A stretch of DNA of 64,000 nt from Siniperca chuatsi. Its lineage: Eukaryota > Chordata > Actinopteri > Centrarchiformes > Sinipercidae. The notes under the pieces are model-generated. The model was not told where the DNA came from and searched no databases. It was given only the letters and a program-made list of their open reading frames with translations. The position numbers were made by a program, and so were the translations under genes. The stretch is taken from contig NC_058063.1 of assembly GCF_020085105.1 (NCBI RefSeq), positions 22,553,566 to 22,617,565 of the forward strand, written 5' to 3'. This document shows positions 46,334 through 59,633 of this stretch, piece after piece (positions within the stretch are counted from its first letter, which is position 1; every line of letters starts with the position of its first letter).

Positions 46334-49300
46334 TCAGTCCACCAGTGATTTGAGGTCAGGCAGTCCTCTCAGCGTCACGTCCAGCAGCATCTGACCGTAG
46401 GCTTTACCCTGAGAGGAGGCGGGAAAACTTATTGGCCAAGAATAAAAGCAAAAGTGTAAAGCAACAAAAGCATAAAAACTGCGTTCCTTCTTACAAGGCG
46501 AACATGTGTGTTTCCACCTTTATGTGTTTGAATTTACACTTTGTGTGTTTGAGTTTTATGAGTCTCAGCCTGAGTGTGAAGAGTGTGTGTGTGTGTTTCT
46601 TTGATGTGCTGTGGATTCCAGCGAGGCGGTTAAAAAAAAAAAAAAAAAAACTTTACAGGAGCGTCTGAACGAGGGATGGAGAGGAAAGGAGGAGGAGGAG
46701 GAGGAGGGTGAAGAGCGTCAGAGAGGACAAAGGAGCTGGTTTCTGCTGTTGCCACCATGAAGAAGAGACAGAAGTCTCATGTCTTTTAGTGGCATTTGAC
46801 AAATCAGTTCATTCCCTGCTGATTTTTACGTTTTGTTGTGAATTCGTGCTTTACATCGTCTTAACCTTCCAACCACGAGAATCAGAAGCAGCTTCGTCGG
46901 CCAAGTATGTGAACACTTGGAAAGAATTTGACTCTGGTTTTTCGTCGCTCTCAAGTGTTTCACACAGAAACAGGCACACAGCTAAAAACAAGGACAGCAA
47001 AGCTGAACAAACATAGCTAAAAAACAAACAGAATCAACAACATACAATGTCTTTATACAAGTCGAGCGTTCTGCAAAATGTAAACAAATACAAAAAGTGC
47101 AAAGAAATAAATATGGAACGGGTAATGTAATAATTAGTACAGTTTCTGCATGTGTACATGTACGTATCATCCATCTATAAATCCTGCACACCGTGTGTGT
47201 GTGTGTATTTTAAACTGTAAATATATAATTTATCATTTGAAAATATATATTACAATGGTGGCGCCTGATTTGGCAAGAGTAGCACCGGCACTGTATCTGA
47301 ACTGGGACCAGTGTTCTGCACTCCCACGCATCAGAGGAGATCTGCAAAGATTAAACTCCCCCACGCCGAGCCGCTCTGTGCAGTTTTAGCCGTCTGAATG
47401 TTTGCTGCTACAAAACAGTGACTGGACACGGAGGGAGAGACGAGGTGATGAAAGAGACGCATCAGAAAGAGGAAGTGGGGAAAAAACGACGAAGCTCCAG
47501 AGTTAAGAAAGACAAGAAAGTCGGTACGGGGTGTGTGTGCGTTACCTGGGGGTCGCTGCGTAGAGACGCCACCCCTCCCCCTCCCAGTGAACTCCGCAGG
47601 ACGAAGTTAAGGCCGTGGATCCCCGGCAGAGTGTATCTACAAACCACAACAACAACAAAAAAAAACACTCGTAACCACGGCAACGCAAGCCTTCACACTT
47701 TTAAAAACACATAGCCAAATAAATTAGTTTCACTGTGACACACACACACACACATACACACACACACACACACACAGGCCTGGCACCATCTGTTAGTATG
47801 GCAGTTTATTACACACAATCACACGTTAATGTGTGTGTGTTTTTGATGTTTGAGTGTGTGTGTGTGTGTGTGTGTGTGTTGAACTTTTGATCCGACAGTA
47901 CGTGTTCTTGATGCATGTGTGTGTGTGTGTGTGTGTTTTTAGGTTGGTTGCATTTTCAGTGAGATTTACAAGAAGTGTGGGTCAGTGTGTGTGTGCGTTG
48001 GATGCTGGGTCAGCATGTATGTGTGTGTGTGTGTGTGTTTGTCCAAATGTGATCATATGCATGTGTGTCTGTAAGCAGTTAAGTGTGTGTGTGTGTGTGT
48101 GTGTGTGTGTTCGGGCCTCCTGCAGGTTTAACGAGCGGTTGAGGTGCACTAATGAAGCGTCTGTGGCGGCAGGGAGGCGTTTTGGGGTGCGAGAGGAGAC
48201 GCAGGTCAGCGAGCTTTACGGCCTCCACCTCTTCATTATGCTAATCGCTAACACGCCGCGCGCTGAGTCATCGCTCAAACATGTCCGCCGGCCGTACACG
48301 TGTTCAACCATTTTCCAAAGTCCTCCATCATACCGACCGATTAACACCTCCAGCCGCTCAGCTGGTTCACCGCGGAGCTACTCGTCTTGTCTGGTAGTTT
48401 GTTAGCATCTGAAGTGAGAGTATGCAACTTTTGCTCAACAGCGACCACTGTGGCCACAAGTGGTAATTACAGCATTTCAGACTGAATTTCCATTTATTTT
48501 TTGAGAAATATGCTGCGTTAACTTCTTGTTTTACCTGTGACATGATGAAACATAATGAAAAAACAGTAGCACAAGTAGAGAAGAGTCCCAAAGTCAGTGA
48601 ACTAACTCAGTAATATTAGTTACACTGCAATATCTATCTAAAGTTTGCTAACATTAGCTAATATTAGCTAATACGGCTGTAGCAGTAAAACCCTTGTGTA
48701 TTGAATTTAACCCTTTTTTTTTTATTAGCAACGCTAGCGGTCCACCATTTTGGTCCAGACTGAAATATCTCAACAACTACTGGATGGATTGAGATGAAAT
48801 TTGGTATAAACATCCGTGGTTCCCAGAGGATGAACCCCGAATGACTTTGCTGACTTTTCCTCTAGAGCCACCGTGAGGTTGACATTTTTAGTTCAGAGCG
48901 AAATGTCTCAACAACTGTCGGATAGACTTTGTGTTTAGAGTGTTAGCGTGTTAACGTGATAATTAACACTACCATGTTCACCGTATTAGTTTAAACATTA
49001 TACCTGCTCAACAACTGCATGCTAGCATTGTCATTGTGTGCATGTTAGCATGCTACTGTTAGCATTTAGCCCAAAGCACCTCACACAGAGCCGCTAGCAT
49101 GGCTGTAGACTCTTGTTTCCCGTTTATAAGTAGAATTGTGCAAAATAACGCTGCCTCTCTTTTTCGTCAACATTTTCCATGTTTGAATAAAACTTTATTT
49201 GAATTATCAACGGGCAAAACCAACTGGTTTCGTTTTTAGGTTGTGACCGGTTGTTTAAACTGCACAGAAGTCAGAAAGGGTGATTAACACAAGTAGTGTG

Positions 49301-52300
49301 AGTTAACACAACTTACAAGATTAATAATTAATAATGCATTATAATTAATTGTTAATCTTAAAGATAGCCAAGAAAAATCTTATGTTTTCAGTCTAAAGCT
49401 GAGTCATAAAAACTTAATTTAAGTGTAAAAATCTACCATTAACTAAAATTATTCTAATAATTCTAATACAAATCAACTTGTTTCAAGAGTTTTCTAGAAG
49501 TAAAAAGACTAAAGCCTGCATCAATCTAGAAAGATTGATGATTTTAGTTTATTTGCAATAGAAACATTCGTGCACTGACATATTTTTGTGAAGACTTGAA
49601 TGAATAATAATAATAATAATAATTGATTTGGAGTATCTTAATAAGAAAAGCAAGCTGCTGACAATGCATTTTTCTCTTTCATTCAGTGTTTCCTGAAAAG
49701 CTAAAACATGTTGCTGAGATTTTCCATACATATTCTAAAAGGCATAAATCAATAGAAATTGGTATCTACTACTGTACTAGACAGCAAAATGTGCTCCAGC
49801 TTTGTCCGGCTCCCATGAGCCTTCGATAGCTCACCGGTGGTTTACGTTCTGCCAGCTGCCTCAAAGTGTTTGTGATCTTGCAGAAAGATCGTCTTTGTCT
49901 GCGAGGAGGTAAACAAATCAATACTTTTGTTTGGAGACAAAGTGAATATCGAGCGCCTTCGGATGTTACAACTACAAAACCATTTGCTCCTATTATGTCT
50001 CCACTGCTGTGTCATTACAGGGTGATTGCCTCGGAGGAGGGTTATAACGGTCTAATGTTTGTGGTGTTGTGTCTTGTTTCAGTGGAAGTTGTGTTCCTGG
50101 TTTCTCTCAGTCAGTTGTGGTTTTCTTCCTGACTACAGTATAATGGTTTGAACCACAGCCGTCCTTCAGTGTCTTCAGCACTCTGTTAAATCTTTGTCAT
50201 TGTGGTATTTGTGGGGTTTGAAAACAGAGCCAGCAACATGGTTAAGATGTTTTAAATATGGTTTTAGATGTCCTCTGGTTATGCTGGTGGACACAATATA
50301 ACAAACAGCTGTGAAACGTCATGCAAACAAAAGGCAACAGCCCTGCATACCATCTTTGGGAAGTGCAACTAACAATTACTGTCATTGATTAATCTGTGTG
50401 GTTTTTTTTTAGAACGTCAGAAATATTTTCTCTGAGTTTTAAAATCTGCTCATGTTTTTTTGCATCAACGATCCAAAAACCCAAATGTACTCAAGTCTTC
50501 AGTGGTTGACGGGAAAACAACAAGACTCCAGGAAGTCATTGCGTCAGGTTGCTGGTTGGAAAGAAATAGTTCCGGCACATAACTCTCCATAAAACCACAA
50601 CTTGTCATTTTCACTTTTCTGTTAGTGTATGGATTATAAACAAACATGTTCATTTATGGGGGGAGGAGGGGGTTCGAGGTGTTGGTCGGTGTATTTTTGA
50701 AGCACTTTTCCCCCCCTTTTATTATTTTTTATTAGCCTGCAAATCTGCGAGCTCGTGTTTTATTTGCTCTGGCAGATACGTCTGGCCCCCTTCCCGTTCT
50801 GACAGATTTCCAGAGTCCAGGATCCGGTCGGGTCAATCACAACCGTTTATCTAATATGGGGCTGGTTTGATAAGATGACTGACAGAGGAGCGCCGTTGAG
50901 ACATTTTCGTAAACAACCAAGATGGCTGCCACAGATGTGGAACTGTGGAAGTGTTGAATCCGCTATCGTGTCAGTATTAAACGAGCTGGATATTTTCTCT
51001 AAAAGAAGAACAAAGAACTGCACTTAAAGCTTTTGTTGATGAGATAGATATGTTTGCCGTACTTCTGACAAGATTTGCTAAATTTAATTTACCAACCACG
51101 CTACATCACACGTTGCGTTGCTCTGATTGGTTGTAGGTCTAACCAGATGGCGCGTCCAGATGCATTTTGGTCTGCGGCCGTTGATAATGCCCCTTGGAAA
51201 TCGAAAATGAACTGAGAGGTCCCTACAATGCAGATCAGTCTGGCGATGCCAGGCTAAGTCTTTATGCTAAGCTAGGCTAATCGATTACCAACTCTAGCTT
51301 TTTGGTTAACGCACGGTTACATGAGACTGATATTAATCTTCTCATCTAACGCTCTGCAAGAAAGCAAATAAGTTAATTTGACAAAATGGGGAGCTCTTCA
51401 TTTAATAATTTAACATTATTAAAATGTTGACATTGGCCGGTACATTTTTAAGCTGTTTAATGTCCTGCTGCTGACTAGCTAATTAGCTATCTTGCCTGCA
51501 AACTGACATTAGCAGTGCAATTTCCCCCGGTGGATGTTTTGTTGGGTAGCTCGTTCAGCAAGATCTCGTTCGGTTGTGTAGCAGGCTGCTGGAGAATTAA
51601 CTATATTCCAACAGGGGGCGCCACCATGAAACCAAAAAATAGAAAATACACATTTCTTCCATTTGGGTACTGATTTGAGAGCAGACGACGTAATTTACAG
51701 AGAAAAAACATTTCTGTTTGACTCTCCAGTCAGGCCAGTTTGTTATCAACCAATCAGAGTCCAGTATTTTGAAGGTATGTTCTTCATGTTAAGTAAATGT
51801 AAAAGTGTATAAAGTTAAATAATATTAACAAATAAATAATAATAATGTTTAAGACAAAATTATGAAAACTGAACAATATGGGACTGTTGACTGGCAGTTT
51901 TATACATTCACTACCTTGGAAAGATGTCATGGTGGCTACTGTACATTCCCAGTATCTGTACCTGGTTGGGATTTTTAATTCTACAGCATTCTTGTAATGT
52001 CCCATACGTCAAAACGGCATTAGTAGATTAAACAGAGTAAAAAAAAAAGGGTCTTTATTATGGCTAACGATAAGCCGGCGCTGGGAAATGAGAAGCAGAC
52101 TATTAATTCGACCAAGGTAGTAACTCTTGCGTCTAACCTAGCAACTCGCTGGATCTAATGAGAATCTAGACAAGTTATGTTTGTCTACAGTTGGTGGCGG
52201 TAACTTGTCGCCTTTGGCTCCAATCCGCCAAGAAAATACAAAAGAAGAAAGTGACCAGCCAAATCACTAGCTAATCTAGCAAGCCTCGGCATGCTAGTAA

Positions 52301-52982
52301 CTAGCCAAGCCAGTAGCCGATCCGGTGGGTTGCTAGGTAAGACACGAGTTACCACCTTGGTCGAATGAAAAAAGTCAGCTTATCATTGGCCAGATCAGTA
52401 GCTAGCTTCGGCAAGGATATAGCCTCCCCCGACTTCTAGACTTAATTTTGTCCCTTACCCTGCGCCATACTTTATAGGTTATAAATGGAGTAATTCATGT
52501 TCAACATAACACAACAAACAAATATGAGTTTTTAAAGAAAGTGAGTTGTGATATATATTAATGAAAAGGTATAAAATGGTAAGTTTGTAGAGGCAAAAGG
52601 TTGGACTAGCAGGAATTAGTTAAAATGTGTAAAATATGAAACACATGAGAGAATTTAACTTATTGCGACCTTGGAATAACAAACATTTAGTCTGCAGTAT
52701 GAAGTGAGGAGTCGTACTGGCGTGCTCAACACACAAATACAGAGAGAAGAAGAAAATAAACACGTAGGAGGTTAGTGTGGTTTTTCTACAGTTTCAATAT
52801 CGTGCTAGCTAGTGTGTGTGTGTGTGTGTGTGTCTCTCCGGCTCGATCGTGACTAATATCTGTTCAGCCGCAGATTGTTCGGCTTGTTTTCGATGTGTTC
52901 CTGCTCTGTTGTGTCTTGTTGCTGAAGGCAGACGTCTGACAGTGATTACACCAACCACAGCCGCTAATCGCTGCTGCTGCTG

Positions 52983-53016
<34 letters not shown>

Positions 53017-56000
53017 CTCTTGAAAGGAGTTGAAGTGCCTGTTCCTCACTTGTTGTTTGTGTAAACACAAACACAACCACATCCTCTTTCACACACACAC
53101 ACCATTCAGTTCTCACAGAAAAAAAAAAACAAACCTATTTTCATACGCAGTTTTTATTTTTAAAGAATTGCATATCCATAATGATGATTTTAAAGAGTCT
53201 AAAATTGTGCTGCAACAGTTTTCTTCATCGCTCAAACTGACTAAATAAAAATATAATAGTTTCTGTAGCTGTGGTGTGATGAGCTAATATTTGCTGCGAT
53301 ATGTTAACGTTAAGAATTATTTGTCACTGTAGACATTAGCAGGATTATTCTCGGTGGTCCTGTGGGGGTTTTTTTCGTCAATATTAACAACATTAAGAGT
53401 CTACAGCCATGCTAGCAGCTCTGTGAGGCTGTAGCTCAGTGAGCTTTGAGCTAAATGCTAACACGCTGATGCTAAGCAGGTTGCATATAATGTTTACCAT
53501 GTTAACCATCTTAGTTAATCATGTTAGCATGCTAACGTTTGATAATTAGCACTAAACAAAGTACAGCTGAGGCTGATGGGAATGAATCATTCGTTCTGAA
53601 AGCATATTATGGTGGCCTTGAGACACAGCTGGGGCACAGTTGTTGTTCCACCATAGTATTTGGTCATTGTGCAAATATTGCACAAACAAAACAAAAACAA
53701 CATTTGGACCTGATGATGATGGTGCTAGATGAAAAGTCAGGGGATGAAAGTTATTACAATCTGATCTCTGGGGTCTCACGAACGTCTGAAACAAACTTCA
53801 TGACAATCCATCCGATAGTTGTCGAGATATTTCGTTTAAAAACCAAAAACGTCGACCTCGTAGCGGCCGCTGGAGGAAAAGTCAGAGGATTACCAGAGTC
53901 ATTAGGATTCATCCTCTCGGGGGCATGAACGTACTAAAGCTTAGACAGTGAACTGGCTGTTTGTGGTGGAGGCCAGTGTGTGGATGCATTCATTTCTTTT
54001 CATTCACACATTTCTTTTTGCACCTTTGTCAAGTCTGGAAATGAATGTTAATGCTTCTACATCATCATCTTTCTTTACCTGTAGGAAACATCCGAGACAT
54101 GCCGAACACTACAACTGTCTGATAACATAAACTCTACTCCTAATCCCTGTCTATGACTCCTGGTGTAAAATTATACGTTCTCTGAAACGGTGGACGGCCT
54201 ACTCACCGCACAGAGTCATGTGCGCGTTGTTTTGTGTATTTTACAAGATGAAGTGAGCATGCACGTTTGTGTTTATTTGCTGTGCTCCTGTCTTTTGTCC
54301 TTTGCCAATCACACACACACTATTTCTTTGCTCACCGTGTGATGGCGTTGTTCACCCCTGGCTGGATGAGGTGGGAGAAGTATTCCTCCACCACAGAAGA
54401 AGTCAGGTGTTTTTTCAGGTAGGGGAAGAAGAGGGGATGACGAGCTATCACTCCTAAAGAAGAAGAAGACAGAAGGAAAACTCTGAGAGTGAACTTCTTG
54501 TTTTTGCAGTTTAGTTCCTTTTTCCCGTTCAGTCATGTTGGATTTCATTGCTCATGAATACAACCCAGTTATCCATCTTTAATTTATTACAAATAAACAG
54601 CTGCTTCACTTTCTGTGGTCTGTGAGTTTCCTGAAGAATTTTACAAGGAAAGAGTGCTTAGGGCTGTTAATCCAAACCTGTCGCCAGTCTCAAGTCTCAT
54701 TTCTAATTAATATTAGACAGGAATAGTTCACATTTTTGGGGAAATAAGCGTATTTGCTTTCTTGCCGGGAGTTAGATGAGACGATTGATACCACTCTACT
54801 GTCTGTGCGTGAATTATGAAGCTACGGCCAGTAGCCAGCTAGCTTAGCTTACCACAAAGACAGGAAGCAGGGGGAAACAGGTAGCCCGGCTCTGTCCAAA
54901 GGTAACAAAACCCTCCTACCAGCACCTCAAAAGCTCACTTATTAACACGTGATATCTTGTTTAATCCGCACAAAAAAAACAACAACAAAACAGTAAAATA
55001 GTCACTGTTTTACAGGGGACGTGTGCCGTACTATTTCTTGGCCAGGACCAGTTGCTAGGCAACCACCGGAGACTCCGAGAAGAACGAGATACAGCGTGTT
55101 AATTAGCGAGCTTTAGGAGGTGCTGTTTCCAGTGTTTATGCTAAGCTAAGCCAACCGGCTGCTGGTGATAGCTTCATATTTAACCAAAAATACACGAGTG
55201 GCATCAACGTTCTCAGATAACTCTCTGCAAGAAAGACGATAAGTGTATTTCCCAAAATGTCGAGCTTAATGCTTAAAACGTGCTTTGATTTCAGTTTGAG
55301 ACATAACGAGCTTCCTAGCAAGCTAGCTAATATTGCTAACCGCCACTTTCTGATGCGAGCAGAACCTCAGTGAGGACGTGGCCTTTTAATGCAGTTTGAA
55401 TAATTTTTGCATTATATCAGTTTGGCGACATCGTTTGTACTGCAGCTGTCTCGCTTAGCTTCGAAGTGTTTCTCACCGATGTTAGCCGAGTCTCCTTTGT
55501 CTCCGCTCCTTGTGTAGGCCAGCTCCTCCAGTCTGTAGCTGTGTGGTCCACTGGGCAGCTCTGGACAGAGACCAGAAAACCAAAACTGCCTTCAGAAGTG
55601 TTTGTTTGGCTCAGCTAACGGTGTTAAGTTGTTTGACTTCTCCTTCCAGTGGCCTAATTTAGAAGCATTTCGTATTATTTCTTGTGGTTTTACTGTGCGA
55701 GAAGAAAAAAAGTGCTTATTTATTGTTCAGGCAGGGTAATGCGATTTCTTTTCGCGTATGTGCATTTTTATTTGCCATTCAAGTTTATAAACGGCTCCTA
55801 TGAAGGGATTTACCAGTCTACTCTGCTCTCTGCTTTGCTAGCCTAGCCTGCTAGCTTCCACTTTGAGTGGAAAACAAACTTTGGGCTCGACGGGGCTTTC
55901 CGAAATGTTTAATGTTGTAAAGAAATAGATGTCTTGTAGAATATACAGAATGAATTTCTCCAGTTAGCAGCGCATCTCCTTGCGACACCGCCTCAGTCAA

Positions 56001-56524
56001 ACGTTGCCATGGGAAACGTCTTGTCAGAGTCTCGTGGTTCAGACACGTTTCCACAAATATACTCGAAAACTGTTTTAAACTTGCAGTTTAAAGTTGTAGC
56101 TGCAGTTTCATGTGGTTTATATTTTCAAATTTCACTTTTTCCATTCCCTATACTGATACCGCAACATATTATACTGCTATCTTGCTGTGTTTATTTAATA
56201 ACTTCAGTCACTTTACATAGACGCCACCGCATTTCTGCATGAGTGCCGCCCATTCGTTGAAATACAAAAACGTTCATTCATTCTTGGTTCATTTTTAACC
56301 TCTCTGTCTCAACATATAAACAGATGGATAAATCGCAGCTAGAGTTGGTCAGGGACTGATTTTTTTTTTAAAGTAAAACCAGGTGAATAAATATTAACAA
56401 GCAGCTGCTCCGTCTTTTCTTCCTTCGTTTGAATGTTTTTATTCTCTTGGTTTGGTTTTTGTGATTGGAGAGGTCTTTCCGTTTTCAGCCTGGAATGTGA
56501 AGGGAAGGGGAAGCGGCCTGGACT

Positions 56525-56572
<48 letters not shown>

Positions 56573-56701
56573 TACATTTCGATTTCTGTTCTCTTTTGAT
56601 TTAGTAAATAAATGTTGTTTCTCTGCTGCATCAGAAGGACGTCATTAACGTTGGGTTGAGAGACTCTTAACAGCATTCAAGGAGTGCCCTAAGCTTTGCA
56701 G

Positions 56702-56773
<72 letters not shown>

Positions 56774-59579
56774 CAGTATTTTGTGCATGAGTGCTGTGCA
56801 GGGCCATGTGAACGCAGCGCTGGTGAAAGGATGAAAAGTGGCAGAACTTCTCAGGAACAGGAGACACCAAACACACGTCATGTTTGGGTTTTTTTTTTTT
56901 AATTGTGCGCTAATTAGCTTTTTAATGTGAATTTTTACATAATTTGATATAATTTTTATGCCTCTGTGTTGATGTGGATTTCGTTTCTGTTTCGTTGGTC
57001 GTTGTTTAGGTGTAAATGGGACATCGGATGGATGCGAGTAGGCAGGAGAAGCGGGGAAATATGGTCTGAATGACCAAAATGGGGGCGAGGGAGGGCTTCG
57101 TAGCTGCCAGAAACGTTTGTGCAAACGTGGTCCAGGGTATTGCTTCCCCTGGTGGGGGTGTAGACACCTGGTGGAATTTAGGAAAAACGGTTCTGAGGTC
57201 TGTTTGATTAAAATCAGCAGCTACAACAATCAATAACTGTTCATTCATTCATTCAATTTCTATTTCCTTTTCCCATCACCTTCTTACTCGAGTTTACTGA
57301 AGCTACAAACCCCTTCAAGGACCATTTGAGCCCCCTTAAGGACTCCTGGAACTTCTTCAAGGACCTCTGGAAACTAAACTGCAGGTAACCGTAGCAACAG
57401 TGCTGATGCTTCAGGCTCCGTCAGCAGTTAACTGGCTGATGAAACTAACCTAACCACGGGTTAAACTGACTCTTCCTCCCTTTGGTGAGGTGTTCATAAT
57501 CCACTCTCAGGTGTGAAGTCTGGAACATAACGTTGCTGTGTACTCATTTACCTTTGTCAGGTGCGTCCTCTGCTGAGGTGGGAGGGGCTTCCTGCTCAGG
57601 TGTGTCTGGCCCCGCCTCTACGAGAGACTCCACCAGCTCTCCACCGACGTGAACGTCCACCTGCAGTGAGGTCAACAGTGAATGATTGGAGGAGGACTTG
57701 GTATCATATCAAAGCAAAAAAGTATTGAGGTTCAATACTCAGCACTAGTTTTTAGCATTTCTGTGGAGCAAACCCATAGTTCATTCGCACTGCTAGCTTC
57801 TTCAACGCTACTGTAATTTAAGTTTTGGCGTTAGCTGGCTTACTGCTAGCTATAGCAAGCTACTGAAGTTTCAGTTCAGTTTATAGTACAGCTAGCTTTT
57901 CCTGCTAAGAGTACTTATTCACCGAACTGACCATAAAATAAGTCTAAAACCTCATAAATGTGATTAAAATCCTGGTTGTACACAATCTTTTACACTTTCA
58001 CAAGCATCAAACATTCATATTTTTAAGTGCCGGGCAGAAGTACATTTTGAATTTAACAACTTTGCCACAAATCCACATTAGCTACACACACAGATTCACA
58101 CATGACTGAATTAAAACAGGTTGCGCCGCACAAACTAGTTCAAACTAGCTAACTGAGCCAACCGACAAAGCTAACGTTAGCTTGATTGAATATGGTCAAC
58201 AAATCTGACATGACACTTCATTAAAATGCTGTTTAATAATGACGTAAACTGATAAGATTTAAAAATTACATTTACCTGAAATTAAAAAAATGTTATGCCA
58301 ATGTTAGACTCAATGACCAAACAACCTCGGTTAGCTTAGCATAATCAGATATTTACCCAGTCATTCTAAACTGCATGAATACTACCAACTCTGAAATACA
58401 CATATTTATCCATGTATGCATATATAATACCTACATTTACAAAGAGTTAGCTGTTAAGTTTAATATATGTTTCGGCCTCCTTAAACTGTTATTTTCGGAA
58501 GTTATGCTAGCTTGTGATGCTACTACTTGTGACTTTGTGTTTATATAGTTGATTGCTTTTAAATCGGACAGCACTTAAGATGTTTTCAAGCAACCGATTT
58601 ACACATTACTTAAATCTTTAATATCCAAGACACTTGTTTTGTTTTAATGGTGCAACCTGATTTAGTAAATCGCTAGTCTGAAACTAGCTAGGAGTTACTA
58701 ACTAAGACCTAAAGAAGGACTTTACACAGAAACTAAACTAAAGCTAATGTAACAGACAGACCAGTAATTTGGTTGACACACAGTTTTTTTATACTTTGTG
58801 ACTCATCAAGTTCACTTTTGTTTGAATTTCAACACTTTTTGGGAAAGAGACAGCTTGTTTTTGTCCCGTTTAATACAAATTTTGCAACTCAAACTCACCT
58901 TCAGCTGAGATTTGGGGTGTAAGAAGAAAAACGGCTTCAGGACAGGAGACCTGGAAACGACAGACACGGCATGAACAAGATGTGAAAATATGAGGACGTT
59001 TATGTGAGGAGAGACACCTGCCGCACTTCTATTGGTTAAATTGAAATTTCCGCTCCCTGGGAATAAATGCACGTATTAATAAAATAATAAACTCACACTC
59101 TGGGTCGTCCGCCCACTATGCCGGTCAGTCCGGGAGCTGCGAGCGAGGGAAAAGTGAAAGAACAAGAAAGGAATGTGAAAGCAGCAAAAAAAAAAAAAAA
59201 AAAAAAGCAGTTGACAAAGTTTCAGTTTTCCAGTGACCTTTAAAAACACACACAAAAAAAAAAATAATGTTTGTAGTTTCAGTTCAACAGCACTGACGGC
59301 GTGAATCAGCAACTTCCCAGGAGTCACACAGAGTTCATGCTGAGAGTGTGTGGTAGATTTGAACTTGTCACCATAAACAAAACTCAAATCTGGTTCAGGA
59401 GGTCGCGGCCCCCCTTCTGCAGCCAGCTGATGAATGGTCCCTCTTTGCTGTGTGTGCGGTGGGGACTTTAACCTGAATGCGCACTAACCCTCGGGTAGAG
59501 ACGGCTTTTTGAGGGTTAAGACTTGGTTTTAGGGTTTCAGGTTACAATTAGGTTAAGGTTAGGCACTTAATTGTGCCAA

Positions 59580-59633
<54 letters not shown>

